Below the pieces are notes generated by a model that did not search any database, had not been told where the DNA came from, and worked only from the letters and a program-made list of their open reading frames with translations. Of a DNA stretch of 64,000 bases, positions 7,888 to 19,202 are shown in pieces; position 1 is the stretch's first letter, and each line of letters starts with the position of its first letter. Both the position numbers and the translations under genes were made by a program. The DNA is from Bradyrhizobium sp. DOA9 (GTDB lineage: Bacteria; Pseudomonadota; Alphaproteobacteria; Rhizobiales; Xanthobacteraceae), in the NCBI RefSeq assembly GCF_000617845.2, contig NZ_DF820425.1, positions 3,647,725-3,711,724 on the forward strand. The letters run 5' to 3'.

Positions 7888-10761
7888 TTACTCCGCGGCT
7901 TCGGCCGGCACGATGCGGCGGGACTGGCGCGCCTGCGCATCATAGGCCTTCTGCCAGTCGGACGGGCCGTTCGAGGGCGAGACCTGCACCGCGGTGACCT
8001 TGTATTCGGGGCAGTTGGTTGCCCAGTCCGAATAATCGGTCGTGATGACGTTGGCCTGCGTGTCCGGATGGTGGAAGGTGGTGTAGACGACGCCGGGTGC
8101 GACGCGGTCGGTGATCTCTGCGCGCAGCGTGGTCTCGCCGGCGCGGCTCTTCAGCCGCACCCAGTCGCCGTCGCGCACGCCGCGCTGCTCGGCATCGTGC
8201 GGGTGGATCTCGAGGCGGTCCTCGGCATGCCAGACCACGTTGTCGGTGCGCCGCGTCTGCGCGCCGACATTGTACTGGCTGAGGATGCGGCCCGTGGTGA
8301 GCAGCAGGGGATAGCGGGGGCCGGTACGCTCGTCGGTCGCGACATATTCGGTGACGACGAACTTGCCCTTGCCGCGGACGAAGCCGTCGATATGCATCAC
8401 CGGCGTGCCCTCGGGCGCCTTCTCGTTGCAGGGCCACTGCACCGAGCCGAGCTCATCCAGCTTGGCATAGGAGACGCCGGCGAAGGTCGGCGTCAACGCC
8501 GCGATCTCGTCCATGATCTCGGAAGGGTGGCAGTAGTTCATCTCGAAGCCCATCGCCTTGGCAAGGCCGATGGTGACCTCCCAATCGGCCAGGCCGTTCT
8601 TCGGCGTCATCACCTTGCGGACGCGCTGGATGCGGCGCTCGGCGTTGGTGAAGGTGCCGTCCTTCTCGAGGAAGCTCGAGCCGGGCAGGAAGACGTGGGC
8701 GTAGTTCGCGGTCTCGTTCAGGAAGAGGTCGTGAACGATGACGCATTCCATCGCGGACAATGCAGCCACCACGTGCTTGGTGTTGGGATCGGACTGCAGG
8801 ATGTCCTCGCCCTGTACATAGATCCCCATGAACGTGCCTTCGACCGCGGCATCGAACATGTTGGGGATGCGCAGGCCGGGCTCGGGGTTGAGCTTGACGT
8901 TCCACAGCGCCTCGAACTGATTGCGCACGGCGTCGCCCGAGACGTGGCGGTAGCCGGGCAGCTCGTGCGGGAACGAGCCCATGTCGCAGGAGCCTTGAAC
9001 GTTATTTTGGCCGCGCAGCGGGTTCACGCCGACGCCGCGACGGCCGATATTGCCTGTAACCATCGCAAGGTTGGCAATCGCGATCACGGTGGTCGAGCCC
9101 TGGCTGTGCTCGGTGACGCCGAGGCCGTAATAGATCGCGCCGTTGCCGCCGGTGGCGTAGGTGCGGGCGGCCTCGCGCAGCAGCTTCGGATCGACGCCGG
9201 TGAGGATCGCAGTGGCTTCGGGGCTGTGCTTCGCTTGTGCGACGAAGGCCGCCCATTCCTCGAACTCGCTCCAGTCGCAGCGCTCGCGCACGAAGGCTTC
9301 GTTGACGAGCCCTTCGGTGACGATGACATGCGCCAGCGCGGTCATCACCGCGACATTGGTGCCGGGCATCAGGGGCAGGTGCAGCGCCTTCACATGCGGC
9401 GATTCCACCATCTCGGTGCGGCGCGGATCGATCACGATCAGTTTTGCACCTTGCCGCAGGCGCTTCTTCAAGCGGGAGGCGAACACCGGGTGGGCGGAGG
9501 CCGGGTTGGCGCCGATGACGACCACGACATCGGTGTCCTCGACCGAGTCGAAATCCTGCGTGCCGGCGGAGGTGCCGAAGGTGGTGGCAAGGCCATAGCC
9601 GGTCGGCGAGTGGCAGACGCGGGCGCAGGTGTCGACATTGTTGTTGCCGAAGCCGGCGCGGATCAGCTTCTGCACCAGATAGGTCTCCTCGTTGGTGCAG
9701 CGGGAGGAGGTGATGCCGCCGATGGCATCGCGGCCGTATGTCTTCTGGATGCCGCGCATCCTGGCGGCGGCAAAGGAAAACGCTTCATCCCAGGATACTT
9801 CCTTCCAGGGGTCCTCGATCCGCTCGCGGATCATCGGCTTGAGGATGCGTTCCTTGTGATTGGTGTAGCCCCAGGCGAAGCGGCCCTTGACGCAGGAATG
9901 GCCGCGATTGGCCTTGCCGTCCTTGTACGGCACCATGCGCACCACTTCCTCGCCGCGCATCTCGGCCTTGAAGGCGCAGCCGACACCGCAATAGGCGCAG
10001 GTGGTGACGACCGAATGCTCGGGCTTGCCGATCTCGATCACAGACTTTTCGGTCAGCGTCGCGGTCGGGCAGGCCTGCACGCAGGCGCCGCAGGAGACAC
10101 ATTCGGAGCCGAGTAAGCTCTCGCTCATGCCGGGCGAAACGCGGCTGTCGAAGCCGCGGCCGGAGATGGTCAGCGCGAAGGTGCCTTGCACTTCCTCGCA
10201 GGCGCGGACGCAGCGCGAGCAGACGATGCACTTGGAGGGATCGTAGGTGAAGTACGGGTTGGACTCGTCCTTCGGCATCCAGTGGTCGTTGCTGCAACCG
10301 TTCGTCTCGGCAAAGACGTGGTTCTCGCCCTCATAGCCGTAACGCACGTCGCGCAGGCCGACGGCGCCGGCCATGTCCTGCAATTCGCAATCGCCATTGG
10401 CACCGCAGGTGAGGCAGTCGAGCGGATGGTCGGAGATGTAGAGCTCCATAACGCCCTTGCGCAGCTTCTTCAGCCGCTCGCTCTGGGTGTGCACGACGAG
10501 ACCGTTCATCACAGGCGTGGTGCAGGAGGCCGGCGTGCCGGCGCGGCCCTCGATCTCGACGAGGCAGAGCCGGCAGGAGCCGAATGCATCGACCATGTCG
10601 GTGGCGCAGAGTTTTGGGATTTGATGACCCGCGTCCATTGCGGCGCGCATGATCGAAGTACCCTCGGGCACCGTGACCGTGTTGCCGTCGATGGTCAGCG
10701 TGACCATTGTTTCCGATTTGGAAGCCGGCGTGCCGTAGTCGATTTCTTCGATCAGAGACAT
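7888..10761 (-). CDS. fdsA: NAD-dependent formate dehydrogenase molybdenum subunit FdsA
   Basis: A 957-residue catalytic subunit that oxidises formate to CO2. In order it shows a [2Fe-2S] ferredoxin-like domain (C52, C63, C66, C80), an NADH-dehydrogenase-type cluster region with H112, C116, C119 and C125, two [4Fe-4S] sets (C178/181/184/188 and C221/224/227/231), and the Mo-domain cluster (C255, C258, C262, C290). The Mo ligand is a cysteine at C383 in RVCHSPTG, followed by H384, so this is a non-selenium enzyme. Length and domain order match Rhodobacter-type FdsA. The start at 10761 (MSLIEEIDYG) was chosen over an upstream extension; it lies 10 bases after the fdsB stop. Electrons pass via FdsB and FdsG to NAD. 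Confidence 0.97.
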   Translation of the reverse strand: MSLIEEIDYGTPASKSETMVTLTIDGNTVTVPEGTSIMRAAMDAGHQIPKLCATDMVDAFGSCRLCLVEIEGRAGTPASCTTPVMNGLVVHTQSERLKKLRKGVMELYISDHPLDCLTCGANGDCELQDMAGAVGLRDVRYGYEGENHVFAETNGCSNDHWMPKDESNPYFTYDPSKCIVCSRCVRACEEVQGTFALTISGRGFDSRVSPGMSESLLGSECVSCGACVQACPTATLTEKSVIEIGKPEHSVVTTCAYCGVGCAFKAEMRGEEVVRMVPYKDGKANRGHSCVKGRFAWGYTNHKERILKPMIRERIEDPWKEVSWDEAFSFAAARMRGIQKTYGRDAIGGITSSRCTNEETYLVQKLIRAGFGNNNVDTCARVCHSPTGYGLATTFGTSAGTQDFDSVEDTDVVVVIGANPASAHPVFASRLKKRLRQGAKLIVIDPRRTEMVESPHVKALHLPLMPGTNVAVMTALAHVIVTEGLVNEAFVRERCDWSEFEEWAAFVAQAKHSPEATAILTGVDPKLLREAARTYATGGNGAIYYGLGVTEHSQGSTTVIAIANLAMVTGNIGRRGVGVNPLRGQNNVQGSCDMGSFPHELPGYRHVSGDAVRNQFEALWNVKLNPEPGLRIPNMFDAAVEGTFMGIYVQGEDILQSDPNTKHVVAALSAMECVIVHDLFLNETANYAHVFLPGSSFLEKDGTFTNAERRIQRVRKVMTPKNGLADWEVTIGLAKAMGFEMNYCHPSEIMDEIAALTPTFAGVSYAKLDELGSVQWPCNEKAPEGTPVMHIDGFVRGKGKFVVTEYVATDERTGPRYPLLLTTGRILSQYNVGAQTRRTDNVVWHAEDRLEIHPHDAEQRGVRDGDWVRLKSRAGETTLRAEITDRVAPGVVYTTFHHPDTQANVITTDYSDWATNCPEYKVTAVQVSPSNGPSDWQKAYDAQARQSRRIVPAEAAE

Positions 10762-10771
10762 CGTCGTTCTC

Positions 10772-12328
10772 CTATTCCGCGGCCTGAAGCGTGGTCGGCG
10801 CCGGGACAAAATCCTCCCGGAAGTGCTTCAATGCGCTCAACACCGGGTAGGGCGTGAAGCCGCCGAGTGCGCAGAGCGAGCCGAACTTCATGGTGTTGCA
10901 GAGGTCCTCGACCAGCGCGAGATTTTCGTGGACGCGCTCGCCCCTGATGACCTTCTCGATGGTCTCGACCCCGCGTGTCGAGCCGATCCGGCACGGCGTG
11001 CACTTGCCGCAGGATTCCACCGCGCAGAACTCCATCGCGAAGCGCGCCTGCCTGCGCATGTCGACGCTGTCGTCGAACACGACGATGCCGCCATGGCCGA
11101 TCAGGCCGTCGCGTGCGGCAAAGGCCTCGTAGTCGAACGGCGTGTCGAACAGGGCACGGGGGAAATAGGCCCCCAGGGGCCCGCCGACCTGCACCGCGCG
11201 GACTGGCCGGCCGGTGAAGGTGCCGCCGCCAATGTCGTCGACGAGCTCGCCGAGCGTCACGCCGAATGCCGTCTCGTAAAGTCCGCCGTGGCGGATGTTG
11301 CCGGCGAGCTGGATCGGCATCGTGCCGCGCGAGCGGCCCATGCCGAAATCGGCATAGGCCTTGGCGCCTTCGCCGAGGATGAAGGGGATCGCGGCGAACG
11401 ACAGCACGTTGTTGATCACGGTCGGCTTGCCGAACAGGCCGTGATGCGCCGGCAGCGGCGGCTTGGCGCGCACGATGCCGCGGCGGCCTTCGAGGCTTTC
11501 CAGCAGCGAGGTCTCCTCGCCGCAGACATAGGCGCCGGCGCCGACGCGGACTTCGAGATCGAAGGTTTGCTTGGAGCCGCCGATGTTGGTGCCGAGACAG
11601 CCACCGCGCTTCGCAGCCTGAATGGCAGCGTTCATGGCTTCCACGGCGTGCGGATATTCGCTGCGGATGTAGATATAGCCCTTGGTCGCGCCGACGGTGA
11701 GGCCGGCGATGGTCATGCCCTCGATCACCAGGAAGGGATCGCCTTCCATGATCATGCGGTCGGCAAAGGTGCCGCTGTCGCCCTCGTCGGCGTTGCAGAC
11801 GATGAACTTGCGATCGGCCTTGGCCTGCGCCACCGTCTTCCACTTGATGCCGGTCGGAAAGCCCGCGCCGCCACGGCCGCGCAGGCCGGACGCCGTGACT
11901 TCGTTCAGGACCGCATCAGGTCCGAGCGAGAGTGCGCGCTCAAAACCCTTGTAGCCGCCATGGGCGCGGTAGTCGTCGAGCGAGCGCGGATCGATCACGC
12001 CGCAGCGGGCGAAGGTGAGGCGGGTCTGGCGCTTCAGCCAGGGGATCTCGTCGGTGGCCCCTAACCGCAGGAGATGCGGCGCGTTGCCGGCGAGCGCATC
12101 GAGCAGCGAGGGCACGTCGGCCGCGGTGACGGGGCCGAAGGCGATGCGTCCCTGCGGCGTTGCGACCTCGACCAGCGGCTCCAGCCAGTATAGGCCGCGC
12201 GAGCCGGTCCTGACGATCTCGATGGCGACGCCGCGCTTGGCGGCGGCCTGCTCCAGCGCCAGCGCGACGTCGTCGGCGCCGACGGCGACCGCGCCGGCAT
12301 CGCGTGAGACGTAGACACGCATGCTCAT
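10772..12328 (-). CDS. fdsB: NAD-dependent formate dehydrogenase flavoprotein subunit FdsB
   Basis: A 518-residue diaphorase subunit homologous to NuoF with a NuoE-like N-terminal thioredoxin-fold extension. The FMN and NAD site is seen in GLRGRGGAGFPTG and GAGAYVCGEETSLLES. The [4Fe-4S] cluster cysteines are in ESCGKCTPCRIGS plus a later cysteine in EDLCNTMKFGSLC. It passes electrons from FdsA to NAD. The ATG at 12328 overlaps the fdsG stop (ATGA); an open frame continuing to 12556 is fdsG in another frame. Confidence 0.96.
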   Translation of the reverse strand: MSMRVYVSRDAGAVAVGADDVALALEQAAAKRGVAIEIVRTGSRGLYWLEPLVEVATPQGRIAFGPVTAADVPSLLDALAGNAPHLLRLGATDEIPWLKRQTRLTFARCGVIDPRSLDDYRAHGGYKGFERALSLGPDAVLNEVTASGLRGRGGAGFPTGIKWKTVAQAKADRKFIVCNADEGDSGTFADRMIMEGDPFLVIEGMTIAGLTVGATKGYIYIRSEYPHAVEAMNAAIQAAKRGGCLGTNIGGSKQTFDLEVRVGAGAYVCGEETSLLESLEGRRGIVRAKPPLPAHHGLFGKPTVINNVLSFAAIPFILGEGAKAYADFGMGRSRGTMPIQLAGNIRHGGLYETAFGVTLGELVDDIGGGTFTGRPVRAVQVGGPLGAYFPRALFDTPFDYEAFAARDGLIGHGGIVVFDDSVDMRRQARFAMEFCAVESCGKCTPCRIGSTRGVETIEKVIRGERVHENLALVEDLCNTMKFGSLCALGGFTPYPVLSALKHFREDFVPAPTTLQAAE

Positions 12329-12801
12329 CGCTGTGCCTCCGCAACCAGCGCATCGAGGCGCTTCTGGTCGAGCCGGCCGATCAGGCGGCCGTCGAGCATG
12401 GCGGATGGCGCGGTCGCGCACAGGCCGAGGCAGTAGATCGGTTCCAGCGTGACGCGATTGTCGGCCGTGGTGTTGCCGATCGAGACGCCGAGCGTTGCCT
12501 CGGCCCGCGCAGCCAGCGCATCGCCGCCCGCCGCCTGGCAAGCTTCGGCACGGCACAGCTTCAGCACATGGCGGCCGGCGGGCTTGTGGCGGAAATCATG
12601 ATAGAAGGTGAACACGCCATGGACTTCGGCTCGCGACAGATTGAGCGCTTTCGCCACCATGGGAATCGCCGCCTCCGGCACGTAGCCGAACGCCTCCTGC
12701 AGCGCGTGCAGGATGACCAACGTCGCGCCCTCCTGGTTGGCGTGTTCGGCGATGATCTCGGCGCCGCGCGTCTCGTTCCAAGGCTCAAAAAGTGCTGTCA
12801 T
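12325..12801 (-). CDS. fdsG: NAD-dependent formate dehydrogenase gamma subunit FdsG
   Basis: A 158-residue NuoE-like subunit carrying one [2Fe-2S] cluster, with cysteines in LKLCRAEACQAAGG and IYCLGLCATAPSAM. It is the first gene of the fds operon and overlaps fdsB by four bases. The full order fdsG-fdsB-fdsA-fdhD-fdsD is typical for soluble, NAD-linked formate dehydrogenases of alpha- and betaproteobacteria. The likely promoter region is the 225-bp space shared with the divergent lysR gene. Confidence 0.96.
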   Translation of the reverse strand: MTALFEPWNETRGAEIIAEHANQEGATLVILHALQEAFGYVPEAAIPMVAKALNLSRAEVHGVFTFYHDFRHKPAGRHVLKLCRAEACQAAGGDALAARAEATLGVSIGNTTADNRVTLEPIYCLGLCATAPSAMLDGRLIGRLDQKRLDALVAEAQR

Positions 12802-12883
12802 TCGTCGTTCTCAACCAGAGCGTTTCCTTCGCTGCAAACTAGTTGGAATCATTCGCGGATCAATAAAGCTGTCCCGTGCTGCG

Positions 12884-12915
12884 ATTGCGGATTTCAATCG
12901 ATTTCCAACCGCAAT
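12884..12915. promoter_or_regulatory. Inverted repeat ATTGCGG-N18-CCGCAAT between fdsG and lysR, candidate operator
   Basis: A perfect 7-base inverted repeat lies about midway in the divergent fdsG-lysR space. Within its spacer begins an 11-base element TCGATTTCCAA (12898-12908), whose exact inverse TTGGAAATCGA recurs at 13004-13014, just before the lysR ribosome site. LysR regulators usually bind inverted repeats in the space shared with their target. The assignment is inference. Confidence 0.45.
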
Positions 12916-13026
12916 GGATCGATATGGATTGGCAATGAAAGTTGGATCGGCTGCCGGTTTTTACGTGTTGGTACAGGCCCGGTGTGCTACCTTGCATGCC
13001 ACGTTGGAAATCGAGGGGACGACCGG

Positions 13027-13920
13027 TTGATCGACAAGCTTGAACTCTTGCTGGCGCTGGCGAAGGAGCGGCATTTCGGCCGCGCGGCCGAGGTCTGCGG
13101 CGTCACGCAACCGACGATGTCGACCGGGCTCAAGCAGCTCGAGGAAATTCTCGGCGTGATGCTGGTCCAGCGCGGCTCGCGCTTTCAGGGATTTACCCCC
13201 GAAGGCGAACGTGCGCTCGATTGGGCGCGGCGGATCGTCGGCGATGCCCGCGCCATGCGCGACGAGATCAACGGGCTGAAGCATCAGCTCTCCGGCGAGA
13301 TCCGTATCGCGGCGATCCCGACCGTACTCGGCATGGTCGCCGCGCTGACGACGCCGTTCCGTGCCAGGCATCCTGAGGTGCGCTTCCGCATCCAGTCCAC
13401 CACCTCGTCCGAGGTGCTCGGGCTACTCGAAAATCTCGAGGTCGATGCGGGGCTGACCTATATCGAGAACGAGCCGATCGGCAAGGTGCGCACCATTCCG
13501 CTCTACAACGAGAGCTATCGCCTGCTCACGGCGCCGGATGCGATGTTCGGCGATCGCGAGACGGTGACCTGGACCGAGGTCGGGCAGGTGCCGCTGTGCC
13601 TCTTGACGCCCGACATGCAGAACCGCCGCATCATCGACCGCGCGCTGCGCTCGGTCGGCGCGGAGGCGACGCCGACCCTGACGTCGAACTCGCTGCTGGT
13701 GCTGTTCACGCACGTCAAGACGGGACGCTGGGCCAGCGTGATGCCCGCCAAGCTCGCCGAGACACTCGGCCTGTCCGACACCGTGCGGTCGATTCCGATC
13801 GTCGATCCCGAGGTCAATTACAGCATCGGCATGGTGATCCCGCAGCGCGATCCCATGACGCCGCTGATCGCGGCGCTGGTCAACGTCGCGCGCGAAGTCG
13901 CGCCGACGCTGCAATCTTAA
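13027..13920 (+). CDS. LysR-family regulator, divergent from the fds formate dehydrogenase operon
   Basis: A 297-residue transcription factor. Residues 1-60 form the winged helix-turn-helix (ALAKERHFGRAAEVCGVTQP then LKQLEEILG), followed by a type-2 periplasmic-binding-like effector domain. The start is a TTG at 13027 that reads MIDKLELLLALAKERHF, with AGGGG nine bases upstream; no in-frame ATG or GTG fits the family start. It is divergent from fdsG and is the obvious candidate regulator of formate dehydrogenase, similar in position to FdsR of other bacteria. The effector is not visible from sequence. Confidence 0.92.
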   Translation: MIDKLELLLALAKERHFGRAAEVCGVTQPTMSTGLKQLEEILGVMLVQRGSRFQGFTPEGERALDWARRIVGDARAMRDEINGLKHQLSGEIRIAAIPTVLGMVAALTTPFRARHPEVRFRIQSTTSSEVLGLLENLEVDAGLTYIENEPIGKVRTIPLYNESYRLLTAPDAMFGDRETVTWTEVGQVPLCLLTPDMQNRRIIDRALRSVGAEATPTLTSNSLLVLFTHVKTGRWASVMPAKLAETLGLSDTVRSIPIVDPEVNYSIGMVIPQRDPMTPLIAALVNVAREVAPTLQS

Positions 13921-13961
13921 AGCAGATTGTGTTTTGGTTGAACGATGCGAACCGAGAGCTC

Positions 13962-14102
13962 GGATCACCTCTCCCGTAGGGAGAGGTCGGATCGCATCGA
14001 AGATGCGGTCCGGGTGAGGGGTTCTGGTCTCACTGGGTGCCGCGGCCCCTCACCCGGATTGCTACGCAATCCGACCTCTCCCCGTCGGGGAGAGGTGATC
14101 CC
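13962..14102. repeat. Long dispersed palindrome (CTCTCCC...GGGAGAG family)
   Basis: An imperfect inverted repeat with arms of about 60-70 bases, each arm carrying its own smaller hairpin with CACCTCTCCC and GGGAGAGGT. It lies between convergent lysR and the PAS kinase. The same CCTCTCCCGC-GCGGGAGAGG core returns near 25.5 kb and 55.0 kb. It may end transcription from both sides; it looks like a REP-type extragenic element. Confidence 0.75.
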
Positions 14103-14140
14103 GGACGCAAATCGGACCTGACTTCATCGTGCTCAAGGCT

Positions 14141-16468
<2,328 letters not shown>

Positions 16469-16694
16469 GCCTTCGGCCCCCTGAAAACCAGCTTGCAACT
16501 GAAGCCCGGAAGCAGCCCCACGTTGCTTCCGAATCACACCGATTTGAATCCAGTTTTCGCGGGCTGTCGAGAGTCAACGAATCGTTAACGCGAAATTATT
16601 CTTATCCAACATGCAGTTTAGGCATCGCGCGTCCGCAAACGCACGGGTGCACCGAGTCCGAAACGAGAACGTGTGACTCGCCGCGCATTCTTCG

Positions 16695-18068
16695 TCACGC
16701 CCGCGGCGGCTCGGCGTGGCTGATGACCCGCTTCACGCTCGGGAACGCGTGTCGCAGCGCGCGCTCGATCGCATCGACATGCTCGTGCACCTTGATCACG
16801 CTCATCGACGGTGCCGCGCGGCAGTGGAAGTTGACGATCTCGCCGGCGTCGGTGTTGCGGACCCGCACGTTGTGGATGTCGTGGATCTCGCCTTCGCCGG
16901 CGAACTCGGCCAGTGCGGCGGCGATGGTCTGCACCCTCTCGGGCGCGGCATCGACGCCGAACGGCAGTTCCGGTTCCAACGGCTCGATGTGAACGTCGAC
17001 CTCGACGTCCTCGCCGAACTCCTCCTGGATGTTGCGCTCCAGCGTGTTGGCGACGTCGTGGGCGGCTTCGAGCTGCATGTCGGCGTCGACCTCGAGGTCG
17101 ATGCTGACGATCAGCTTGCCGCCGAGATCGTGCACCGTGACGTGATGGACCGCGAGGGCGGAATTGCGCGCGATCACCATGATGCGGTCGCGCACGGTTT
17201 CGTTGTCGCGCGCGACCGGGACGGGGGTAAAGGAAAGGTCGGCATCCCCGAATGCCTGGTCGACGGCGGCATGCGCCCTGCGCTTGATCTCCTCGACACG
17301 GTCGATCGGATAGGTCCGCGGCACCTTCGCGATGGTGTCGATGAAGGTGGTCGCTCCCACCATGCGCACGCGCAGCCGCTCGACGTCGATCACCCCGGGC
17401 ACGCTGCGGATCGCAGCCGTGGCCTTCTCCTGGGCGCCCTCCGGCGCCCGGTCGACCAAGGTCTGTACCGTCGAGCCCGCCATGCGCAGGCCGAGAGCCG
17501 CGATCATCACGGCAACCGCTGCGGCGGCCGCGGCGTCGCCCCACCAGAAGCCGAGCCCAGCCAGGATCAGGCCCACGATCACGGCGCAGGAGCCCATCAC
17601 GTCGGAGGCGAAATGCAGCGCATCCGCCGCCAGCGCCTGGCTCCTCGTCTCCCGCGCGGCGCGGTGCAGGGCGCGGGCGCGCCAGAGATTGACGGCGATA
17701 TCGATCACCAGCACCACGAAGGGCACGGCCGAAATCGTCGGCGGCGGGGTTCCCTCGCTCAAGCGGCTATAGGCCTCGACCAGGATGCCGCCGGCGAGCA
17801 CGTAGAGCAGGGCGGTGACGCCGAGCGCGGAGACGCTTTCCAGCTTGCCGTGGCCGTAATGGTGCTCCTCGTCCGCCGGCTTGTCGGACACCCGCACCAC
17901 CGCCCAGGTGATGATGGTCGCGATCAGGTCGATCGCGGAATGCAGGGCTTCCGAGATCAGCGCCAGCGAGCCGATCGCGATCCCGACCGCGAACTTGGCC
18001 GCCGCCATGCCGCCGCTGGCGAAGATCGAGATGGCCGCGACCGAGGTTTTGTCATGCTGGGAGGTCAT
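16695..18068 (-). CDS. Cation diffusion facilitator (CDF) family divalent metal efflux protein
   Basis: A 457-residue inner-membrane antiporter that would expel Zn, Fe, Mn or similar ions in exchange for protons. The two metal-site halves are seen as ALHSAIDL in helix 2 and ADALHFASDVMGS in helix 5, plus the HHYGHGKLE loop. About six membrane helices occupy the first 200 residues. The cytoplasmic part is longer than in FieF (about 250 residues rather than 90) and seems to carry a second C-terminal domain, with a histidine- and glutamate-containing segment near residues 315-350. It ends 226 bases before the PAS kinase start. The metal cannot be called from sequence. Confidence 0.9.
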   Translation of the reverse strand: MTSQHDKTSVAAISIFASGGMAAAKFAVGIAIGSLALISEALHSAIDLIATIITWAVVRVSDKPADEEHHYGHGKLESVSALGVTALLYVLAGGILVEAYSRLSEGTPPPTISAVPFVVLVIDIAVNLWRARALHRAARETRSQALAADALHFASDVMGSCAVIVGLILAGLGFWWGDAAAAAAVAVMIAALGLRMAGSTVQTLVDRAPEGAQEKATAAIRSVPGVIDVERLRVRMVGATTFIDTIAKVPRTYPIDRVEEIKRRAHAAVDQAFGDADLSFTPVPVARDNETVRDRIMVIARNSALAVHHVTVHDLGGKLIVSIDLEVDADMQLEAAHDVANTLERNIQEEFGEDVEVDVHIEPLEPELPFGVDAAPERVQTIAAALAEFAGEGEIHDIHNVRVRNTDAGEIVNFHCRAAPSMSVIKVHEHVDAIERALRHAFPSVKRVISHAEPPRA

Positions 18069-18160
18069 GTCGGGGGATTTAGCAGCCCACGGCGGGACAT
18101 CAAGCGATGATCCACAGGATGTAGTCGCGAGTGAGTTGCAGGAGCGATGGCAATTTCTCC

Positions 18161-18188
18161 GTCATGCCGGGACAAGCCCGGCCATGAC
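18161..18188. repeat. Short hairpin GTCATGCCGGG...CCCGGCCATGAC, dispersed-repeat type
   Basis: A 28-base imperfect palindrome with a one-base bulge between the CDF gene and the MDR oxidoreductase gene. Elements like this are common between genes in Bradyrhizobium. It may double as a terminator for the minus-strand gene that ends at 18209 only if read in the other direction, so its role is unclear. Confidence 0.55.
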
Positions 18189-18208
18189 GAGTGGAGGGAG
18201 CCGTGCCC

Positions 18209-19177
18209 CTACAGCGTCACCACGATCTTTCCCAAATGCTTGTTCGCCTCCATGTGCGCGAACGCCTGGTCGATGTCGTCGAACGCGAACACCTTGTCGA
18301 TCGGCAGTTGCAGCTTTCGCGATTCCACCGCGCCCCAGATGTCCCTGCGCACCTCCGCGAAGATCTCGCGGACCTCCTCGATGGTGCGGGTGCGGAAGGT
18401 GACGCCGACATAGTCGATCCGGCGCGCGGCGTGCAGGTCGAAATTGAAGTCGGCGTGGGTGCCGCCGAGCCGGCCGACATTGACGATGCGGCCCTTCACC
18501 CTGGTCGCTGCGAGGTTCTGGCTCGCGACCTTGCCCGAGACCTGGTCGACGACGAGGTCGACGCCTTCGCCATTGGTGGCCTTCAGCACCTCGTCGACCC
18601 ATTTCGGATCGGATGAGTCGACCGCGAGGTCGGCGCCATACGCCTTGAGCCGGCTGCGGCGATACGCGTCGGTCGACGAGCCGACCACCAGCTTCGCGCC
18701 CTTGAGCCGGGCGATCTGCATCGCCATCAGCCCGACGCCGGAGCTCGCGCCCTGGACCAGCACGCTTTGTCCTGCCTGCACACCGCCAACGGTGACGACG
18801 GCGTTGTGCATGGTCGCGAGCGCGACGGGGAGGGTGGCGGCCTCCTCGAAGTTCATGTTCGAGGGCGCGCGGAACAGCCGGCCGTGATCGGCCAGCGTAT
18901 ATTCGGCAAACGCCGCACCGCCCGATCCCATGATGCGGTCGCCGACCTTCACGCCCTTCGCGTCGGGCCCGAGCTCGGCGACCTCGCCGGCCCATTCCAT
19001 GCCGAGCACGGTGCCGACGCCGCCGGCTGCGCCATGGGCGTGGCCCTTGCGCATGCCGGTGTCGGCGCGGTTGAGGCCGCAGGCGCGGACGCGAACCAGC
19101 ACCTGCGTGCCCTTCGGTTTCGGTTGAGCGACGTCGGAAATCCTCGCGCCTTCAGGGCCGTAGACGTAGGCTTTCAT
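18209..19177 (-). CDS. Zinc-less MDR-family NADPH:quinone oxidoreductase-like enzyme
   Basis: A 322-residue cytoplasmic protein of the medium-chain dehydrogenase/reductase superfamily, quinone-oxidoreductase branch. It has the GroES-like N-terminal domain (GLNRADTGMRKG, GMEWAGEVAELG) and a Rossmann domain with VQGASSGVGLMAMQIARLKGA. No zinc-binding cysteine set is present, which fits the quinone/enone reductase branch rather than alcohol dehydrogenases. It is followed 25 bases before by the NMO gene on the same strand (that gene ends at 19203), so the two are probably co-transcribed. The substrate is unknown. Confidence 0.9.
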   Translation of the reverse strand: MKAYVYGPEGARISDVAQPKPKGTQVLVRVRACGLNRADTGMRKGHAHGAAGGVGTVLGMEWAGEVAELGPDAKGVKVGDRIMGSGGAAFAEYTLADHGRLFRAPSNMNFEEAATLPVALATMHNAVVTVGGVQAGQSVLVQGASSGVGLMAMQIARLKGAKLVVGSSTDAYRRSRLKAYGADLAVDSSDPKWVDEVLKATNGEGVDLVVDQVSGKVASQNLAATRVKGRIVNVGRLGGTHADFNFDLHAARRIDYVGVTFRTRTIEEVREIFAEVRRDIWGAVESRKLQLPIDKVFAFDDIDQAFAHMEANKHLGKIVVTL

Positions 19178-19202
19178 GCAATACTCTCACCTGTTGCAGT
19201 GA

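Noticed and set aside
9651..9680. Possible selenocysteine in FdsA
   Set aside because: The molybdenum ligand position is encoded as a normal cysteine codon and no in-frame TGA is present.
7783..10116. 777-residue plus-strand open frame opposite fdsA
   Set aside because: It is the antisense shadow of fdsA; its composition is histidine-, glycine- and alanine-rich without motifs, as expected from high GC.
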